Positions 52,132 to 61,400 of a stretch of DNA of 64,000 nucleotides are shown here, one piece after another. Within the stretch, counting starts at the first letter, position 1; each line of letters opens with the position of its first letter. Source of the DNA: Anoplolepis gracilipes (taxonomy: Eukaryota > Arthropoda > Insecta > Hymenoptera > Formicidae); the NCBI RefSeq assembly GCF_047496725.1, contig NC_132980.1, forward strand, positions 11,548,572-11,612,571. The letters are read 5' to 3'. Position numbers and translations under genes: made by a program. A model generated the notes under the pieces. That model was not told where the DNA came from and did not search any database. It worked only from the letters and a program-made list of their open reading frames with translations.

Positions 52132-55100
52132 AGAGCAGGAATGCAAGTACGGAAATCAGGGAGCGCCATCAAGAGGATAGACGATAAGACGGAAGGGAGG
52201 AAAAGAGAGGGCTAGGAGGACAAGGTAGACAGGAAGAACCGGGGTAATGAGAGAAGAGGACGACGTGAAGAAAGAAGTGACGCGCGCGACAGAGCGCGAC
52301 AGAGAGAAATCGAGTGGGCACGCAGAGAGAAGAGACGCCAAGTTTAGTGGTATGCTGCGAGCGAAGGGGAAGGAGCGAAGATAGAGAGCGCGTAGAGATG
52401 AGAGGGGGACAAAGAGGGATAGGGAGAGGGAGATAGGGTGAAGAAGGGGTGGCTGTGCGCGAGGAGAAGCGACGGCGACGGCGACGGCGACGGAGCGCGA
52501 AGCGAGTACGTTGAGAGAGGTACGGGGTGCGAGGTGACGTCACGCCGGGTCGATACTCACTTATACTACTCCGCGGCGACACGGTAACCTCCCGGCGATG
52601 GCGCACGCGCGCCTTTTACCCTTCTCACCGAGACTCGTACTCGTTCCTGAACGCCGCTTCCCGCCATATTAGCCACCATGGGGTAGGCGAGAATGTGCGA
52701 CAGGGGTGGCTCGGGGTGTTTCTTCTTCCGAAAGGTAATCCGTGCGTAATCTCTCTTTCTTTCTCTCTCACTCAGTCTCGTTTCTTCATCCTCCGTCACT
52801 CTCTTTATCATCATTCTTTTTCTTTGTCGCACTCATATCCTCATCGGGCATTTAGCTATGCTACGTCCTACGCGCGCCCTTTCGCACAGTTCGCCGGTCA
52901 CGTGAGACCGGAAGGAGATTGGCGGCTACGTGCGGAAACGTTCGAGAAGAAGGACAGGTCGGAGGGAAAGACCTGCCGGTGTCTTCACGGTGCTAACCGA
53001 GGACGATTCGCGCACGCATGGGACCGCCGCGACGAGGTAGTACGACACTCGCGGCGGACGGGTTCGCCCGGCAGACGGGTGAGACGGGTGAGACGGGTGA
53101 GACGGGTGAGACGGAAAGACGGAAAGAGAAGACGGACGGAATACGAGGGTGGTGGGCTGCGGGAAGGAAGGGCGGCGAGGAACTCCAGGAGCCGCCGCCA
53201 GCTAGCGAAAGGGGCTGTAAATCGGCCACGGCAGCGTGGATGTCCTTGCTGTCGCTCTGCGACCGGATGTGCGGTACCGCCGCGTGGCTTGTCCCGGTCA
53301 CATGCCTCCGCGGGGTGCGTTTAACACCGTTCATCTTTTGTGCTATTCTCCCGGCCACCGTTAAATAATAATCCCGGCTAGGCCGTTAATGCTCAGCTAG
53401 GCTGTCGAGTGCGCTGACAGCTCACCTCAACCAGCTTACTTGACACTTGAGACGCGTGCTCCATCGATCAAAGGCTCCTTTTTCTTTTGTCGAAATTCTC
53501 TGTTATAAGTATGCGGGAGAAAGAAATAATTCTTTCGTATCCTGTCATCATCATCGTATCATGATCAATGCGCGCGCGCAAAAATTTACGACAGCGTTTG
53601 TGCCGTTGTGAAATGTGTCGGGTGGATGAATTTGCTGCTTAGAGTTTTGCTGCGCGTGTGGTTCGATAAGGATGTGTTTCTCTCCATAGTCCCGATCAAA
53701 TTCACTCTCAAATCACGGTCAATAAGCATGAGGATTTATGGTGCTTGTGTTATGCCAAAGTGACAGATTGATGAGTTTCCGCGAGACGCCGCGCCGCGTG
53801 CTTCGTTAACGGCCTCTCGTGCTTCTCACTCGTCAGAGGATCTTGGCTCTCAGAATTAGACGTCCTATTTATCTCGAATAAATAAATCATCTTTTACATT
53901 TCCTTTTTTTTCCATTAAATATTTCACAATCTCATTGTAGCACGTATAATCACGTAATCATATATTAATTGAAATTAATACAAAAAAAGGTTTTTTTTTT
54001 ACAAGAAAACAACTCGCTTTTAAAAATTTATCGCACTTAAAGATGCATGATTTTTACTGCTTACTCTTATCAGACGCCGCTTGTTATGTTAACAAACGAT
54101 TTGATTAATTTATCAAAAATAATTAAATAAAAATAAAAAGATGTAAGGTATATTTAGAAAAAGGAAGAAATTTGCAAACATTACTTTCCATAAAATTAAC
54201 AAAAGTTTTTTTGTAACAACTTTGTAACGAAATTTGTTTATAATTTTTGAAAAATATCATATAATTTATCATATATATATTTTAATTAAATTGATCCAAT
54301 TAAGTACAAATTTTTGCTTCAAAATTATATGTTCGTATCGTAATAGTTCCAAGTCACGTGTTTGTGATAAGTGTGTTTCTCCTTCTATGATATTTTCTCT
54401 CTCTCTCTCTCTCCTCTTCTTTCCGCCTCATGCATTTTCGTACGATATTTTTCAATTTGTACATGTAATATTAAAAAACAAATCTTTTTTTGCTTAATTT
54501 ATTTAAATAATTCTCCGAGTCCAAAAAATAGATCGCAAAATACTAGACAAATTATTTGAGTAACTCATATCGCCACTTACACATTATTATACATACATAT
54601 ATATATATATATACATTAACAAAATACGACTTTCTAAAGTACTATGTGGTCTTAGATAATGTAAGATGCTCACGTTACGTAATTGCCAATAGAGTGTGCT
54701 ACATGTAGCTGATTTGTAGTTTGAGTGTAGATTGAATGTTATGTTTATCATTAATTTATATTTTAATAAGTTTTTGATAAAAAGATGCCATTTAAATTAT
54801 CTCGAGTCTCATTGCTAAACAGTAGCGCTCCATTTCTGTGACACGAGATTTTTTATTCGTCATTCATTCGTCATTCTCTTTGTTATTAACTGCAATAATT
54901 AGCCTAATTTGTTTTAAGATTAATCGATGGCGAAAATAATAGTTATTGTTTTATAGGAGGGCCGGGGGGAAGTGACAGACATAAGCGCAAGTCCTGGGAG
55001 GCAGGCACCTGCCAACCAGTTGCGCCCCAAGGAACCACCCCCCATGGTCATTCAAGGAGACTTCAGGAAAGTAGGTGACACTTCATTAACTCGTTGCCGA

Positions 55101-58100
55101 TACAATGGATGAATTTAGTGCTCGTTGCGTCGATAAACTTCAATTGACAGATAGCGTGACGATAGATTTCGACATTCTATTGTCCTACGCGTAAAAGCTA
55201 TCTCGATGACTAATTGAAATATATTAACACGTGTGTTTTAGTATTATACTTGAGCATTATGCACATAATCTGATTGTCATTATAATAATGCAAAATATAA
55301 ATTAAATTATTCCGTTTCTGTTCTTTAAGCGAATAAACAAAGATGTAAAATATATTTTATTAATCTATAGCTATATATAAATATGAAGAGAAGCAGAAAT
55401 TATTTCATTTTGTTTAAATAACATTTTGCACAATTAATCTACTTTTATTCGACCGTATATCCTTATGTCTTTTTATTTAAAATATTTGAGAATTTTGCTG
55501 TTTGATAAAAATGATGAATTGAAAAAAAATATTGCTTTTGTCATCGAGACGTATTCATCGGTCAATTGATGATAAATCTTCGCCATACATTCGGTAAAAT
55601 AAAAGGATCTATCATTGCAGGTGAGCGGGATCAGTACAGAGATCTTCAAGCAGATCGAGACTGTCGAAAACGATCATGACGCTTCGACAGCGGCGGCCCT
55701 CGAAGCTGTCGAGCGGAGAGGCGAGATGGTCGTGCGTGTCATTGAGCCTCGGCAAATGGGTAGACAGGCTTCCGAGGCGGCGAAAAAATTTATTGCTATG
55801 CAGGTATGTTATCGACGGACCGTCTGTTTCCGACAGATTATGATTCATTTCGCGTGGAAACGTAATATCTTGTCATAAATTAGTACTACACGGCCAGTGT
55901 TCTTTTATTATCATCAATGTATTACACCTTTCTGTTGTCACCCGTGTGTTTTTTATCTCTTTAATTTTTTTATATTATTTAACTGTGGAATAATATATTG
56001 CTATTTTTTTTTTATGTCTTAGCACCGTTTGATGATGTGGAAAAAGGTGTGGCGATATACACATGTATTTATTTTTTTATTCATTTATTAGTTTCAAATA
56101 CACAGACACACATATATACTAGCAAGATTCAATGTAAAAGAAATAGACTATACAAATGCAGAAATGCCCAATTCAAATATGAAACTGAATATGAAAATTT
56201 AAATTAAAGTTAAACACAGATTGAAATCAATCTTTTGTTTCAATTTGTTTAAATTTTGTGAATATGTATAATTCTTTGTCATTTTTAATAATAATTAGAA
56301 CCAAAAAAAATTGAAAGTGTGGCTATCAAACCAATCATTGAGATAACATTTGTCGTGAATTTAACTTTCGAAACTAAACAAACAGGTATATAACAGTATC
56401 TGCTTGCACCGCGACCATTTTTGCCGCGCCAGAACACGGGGAAAATTATTTTCACGACAATGGGACAATTTTGCGCGACGTAATTTCCACGCCGTTCTTC
56501 GAACACACACGAGATAACTTGATCGCACGAATTAAAAATATGTTCGCTCGCGACATTCGTTTCAGGATCCTAAGCACCCTATCCACTTTGTCGAGATAAT
56601 CAAACGACCGGGACAGACCCTCGGTCTCTACATACGCGAGGGCAACGGCGTCGACAGGAACGATGGAGTTTTTATTTCCAGGATAGCTCTGGAGACCGCC
56701 GTCTACAATAGCGGCTGTTTGAAGGTGAGAATCTTTGAGAAAGTGAGAAACCGACCCGACAAACAGAACGAGACGAAGCAGTGAATCGTCCTCTCGCTTT
56801 TTTTTCTTTTCTTTTTTTTTTTTTTTTGCCAAGCGAAAACTTAATTGCCACCATTGCTCGAAACAACCTGGTCATTTAAGATTGGAACTTATTTCGGGAC
56901 ACGGTTTCGGTGGCGCGCAAAGACGTGTCGAATTAAATTTATACTTTTGCACCTTGACATTTCGCGAGTTAAATATCGATCTCATCTTTGTCCGCATTCG
57001 GTTAGAGGAGATTCTCTCGTTTATTCTCTCGTATATTCGTCAGACGACTAGATCGTTTCTCGTGCGTCCGTCATCATGTATTCGCACTTGCAGGTGGGCG
57101 ATGAAATCTTGGCGGTGAATCTGGTCGACGTGACGCACATGAGTCTCGATGATGTCGTCATCATCATGTCGATACCAAGGCGACTCGTCTTGGCCACGAG
57201 ACACGGTCCACATCAACCGGTTTCACATGTCCGCCAGACCGAGCACAAGGCGCCACCCGTGGTAGTTATCAAGAGGGAATTGAACGAGGATGAGAATGAC
57301 CACGTGACAAGTAATCATGTCAGGTATTGTCTTTGCACATTCACAATTATTCTATATCTTATATCTTATATATCGAATTTCGTTAATAGCTGGAAACGAC
57401 AAAATTATATATATATATATATTACACACGTAAATTGATTATTTCGAGATTCTATATAAATGACTTTATATTATTAACGTTATATAAATTTATTATTTTT
57501 TTTTCATTTAAAAATTTGTGAAAAATGTAAATTAATTATTAATAAAAAATCGATATTCCACGCGACAGGAAGAGACCAATTATCTTTTACGTTATACATA
57601 TTTTGATAATTTCAACATCGATGATTTAAATTGTTTCTATCATAAATTAAGATAATTTTTTATTTTAAAACTCGCATAATAATCGTTAGTTACTAAACAC
57701 TAACTTGAATACAACTTTGCGTGTAGAAAAAATTGAAATTTTTGACACGCAGAGATGGCAGTAGCCGTAGGCGAGGCGACGGCCGCGAAATGTTACCGTC
57801 GCGATCGAGACTCGGTCTCACGGGTTTGGGATCAAGCCAGGATCTTGGATCGAGCAACGGTGATCTGTATTATAATTCACGGCCGGAAGGACACTGGTCC
57901 TATCAACCGCCACCGCCGCCGGTTATCACGCACCAGCCGAAACCTTCATCGACGCAACATTTTCAACCGTACGAGCGTGGTTATCCGAAAACGTTGGAGA
58001 GCTTAGCTGAGAAAGTAAGTTTTGCGCAATGTTACGCGCGAGCGCCGATACAGAAATCTTTACGTGGATCGAGATCCATCGGAGAGACAGAAAATATGTC

Positions 58101-58463
58101 GTCGAAGAGAGCAAATCAATCTTCGGGATATATTAAAAATGAGAATTGAAAATGTGAGAGAAAGTAAAAAGAATTTTTTGTTTAAATTGCAATAAAATAA
58201 TAAATAAATTTTTATAATTCAACTCTTTCACAATTTAATAATCCAAATTATAATATATGAGATAATTAACGGTAATATATAATTAAATGAGGTTAATAAG
58301 AGGTTAATATTTATTTTTCTCTTATTAAATACTAATAATATTTTAAGATAATAATATTAATTTTCCAATACGCGCATTATATAGAATTTATTATGTAAGA
58401 AAATTATTTTACTTTGATTCATGTTATTGTATTATTACATTATTATATTGTATATCAATACGG

Positions 58464-58494
<31 letters not shown>

Positions 58495-61400
58495 GACATT
58501 TTGTCGCTTCTGCGATCTCGATCCCATGTAGTATATGCATAGATGTTCTAGACGATGTGGATCGAGCACCATTTCACACCTGTCTGCACCAATTCGATAC
58601 TTGTTTGTCCTTTTACTGTCTCCAATGAATGCTACTTTACGATTGAAAGAAAGTGGTGAACTCGTGGCAATGTCTCGGGACACTTGCTGTCGCGATCTCC
58701 GAGTCTTTCGGATTTTGTTTTTATTCGAATTCGAAAATTCTCGGAGGATTAAAGTGTTATTTACAATATAACGATAAGAGAAAATGTTTAAAATATTAAA
58801 GAATATTAAATATCGTATATCAAATCATTACCGAAAGAAACTTTTCGCGAGACTAAATGTAAGAAAAGGTAAATGTCTGAATTTTTTCCGAACGACGCGG
58901 AGAGTCGATCCGCTCGCGTACCGACCACGTGTTTCATATGACTAATCGGTTCTATGAATGAATGCTACATTGAAATTAACCAGGATTTTACAAAGGTAAA
59001 AACAACACAAACTTTATCTTGATACCTAGACTTGTGTATGATTGCAATTTTCTGTAATGTTTTAATGGACGCGAGTATAAATATTCCCCCCTCCTTTTTT
59101 CTCTATCTTTCTATGAAATATTTGACAACAAACGAATGCGCGAGTGCACGCATTGCATTTTAAATTCCACTCACTAATCATTAATCGATTTCTTATAGTT
59201 TTAAAGATAAATGGCAAATTTTAATTTGTTATTTAGAAAAATATTAGAGAAATATATTAGAAAAATCCAAATAATAATATTAATGTCAGTAAAAAAAGTA
59301 TTTTCAATTTTAAAGCATAAAGAGATCGAGTAAAACACGATTATACGAAAGATAGATTATAACATGAAAAAGATATCAAGTTGCACGTACCTATCTTTTT
59401 TATTTCATTTTACAATAGCTTCTTCAATTGTGGAAAAAATAGCGGAATAAGTTAACAACAATTTATAAATTATTCATTAATTAAATTGCTTTTCTTGTAA
59501 TCATAAAAATTGCATTTTGCAGTAGAAGCTTGCGAAGCTAAAGTTCGATAGAGATTAATGAAAAAGAAAGTCCGCGAGAGAATAAATTATTCTGTAATAG
59601 GATATAATTAAAAGTTAGTAAACGGAACGAGAGATCGCGAAAAGTTTAATAGTAAACGACTGAAATTTTTAATCATTTGCGACGATGTACCAGTGCATTC
59701 GTTTAACGAGTTTCGCCTAGAAGAAACGTAATGCGAATTAATGGATATTTATATATGTATATATTTTTAAAACGTAGAAATCTCGTACACCTGCTACCAA
59801 TGTTTATGTGATGTGAACCTTAACTTTATATTTTCTTGCTGTAAGCTTGCTACTTGTTCTTTCGACTGCATTTCCTACATTTCTATATTTCGGATAACGT
59901 TAACAGTTATTACGATTAACGTTATCGCGAACGATTATCGATTGCCAGGATACTCTGTGTATAGTATTAGTCCATACAGCTGTTAAAAACTTTAATAATT
60001 TATCAAAAAGATTATACTATGAAACTTTAATTATTTTTTTATTTTTTCATTTCTTACAAACTGTATTCCTATAAAAACTTTTGCATTTAACACATTATAT
60101 TTGTTTTCTGTCAAAGCATATATGAACTATAATATAAGTAAGTGTAAAATGAATATTATTATTAAGAAGCAATCGATGTCGTAAATCGACCGTATTTTGA
60201 AAAAAAAAAAAAAAAAAAAAAAAAAAATCGTTATTCTGTATTTTTTTCATGTAAAAATTCAAATTAAAAAAATTAAAATATATACATACGTGTATATATG
60301 TGTATGTATAAGAGACTGTATAAAATATTAACGTAACGTATTTTTAGCGGAAGAAACGGGAATATTTCTAATTTACGCGGCGATTGGCAATCCAAAAGCA
60401 ATCTACTTATCTACGCGGTATTTATGGATTGTGACTAAAATTTCTTTCGTGTGATCATTGCGAGTGTAGGTACACCCCTTCTACGCGGGGACCATGATGC
60501 CCTCGTCGAATGGCCGACGTATGTCGACGGGTGGCGGAATGCAATCAGTCGGCGGCAGGTTGTCGGGTCAAACCGCGCAGTCGACTCATTACGGCTTCAG
60601 CCAGCACACCGGAAGCGGAAGGATCATGCCGAGAAGCGGTTCCGACCAGCACCTACCCCGAGTCGATTATACGAGTATCACGACGCCGGCGCGACATACC
60701 CTTCTTAGATCCAGCTTGAAATCAGGTTCGTAATGAGTTTACTTGCAACCCAACGGCGAGCTTTCGAGACTTACGAGGGCAAATTCCGTCAGTCGATATT
60801 TTATGCCCTTTCTACGCAATCATATTTGTTCTGCAGAACTAAACTTTCGACGAAACTTTTCTAATTTATTGATTTATTTATTGATTTATATTTCGAATTT
60901 GATATATTACATTACTTCATGCAATAATGATTTTTAAAAATATGCAATATATAATATAAATGTAACCCAATAATTTGTGAATACTCTGTGAAATTAGATT
61001 TATACGCTTATTCGAAGAGAATTTTCTTTCATCATTAGGTACATCAGCATTACGTTACAACACGAGGTATGGTGGACAGACTGACATAACGTCCGCCGCG
61101 CAGAGACAAGGACAATTTGGCACCTTGACGAGGCGACATCGACCTTCGTTGGACTACGCCTCCGACACCGAGGCTACTTGCTCCAGCTCGCCGAAATCAG
61201 CGTATTACTATTATAGGCACAACATGAATAATCCACCTCAAAGTAGCGTCGTATCGCATTTAGCTACTCTTTCGAGGTCACAAATCGGTCAGAGTTCCTC
61301 AGGTGAGTCAAAATAATTCAAGTTTATAAATTATGCCCCGCTTTCTTTCCGAGATCGTTATTTACATTTTCATTGCAATTAATAAACTCTAAACTGCGAT

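Noticed and set aside
52527..53368. ORF of 265 codons and a 116-codon ORF with Thr-Gly-Glu repeats
   Set aside because: GC-rich island with a minisatellite, opposite-strand ORFs equally long, and neither frame fits the phase of the common RhoGAP100F exon.
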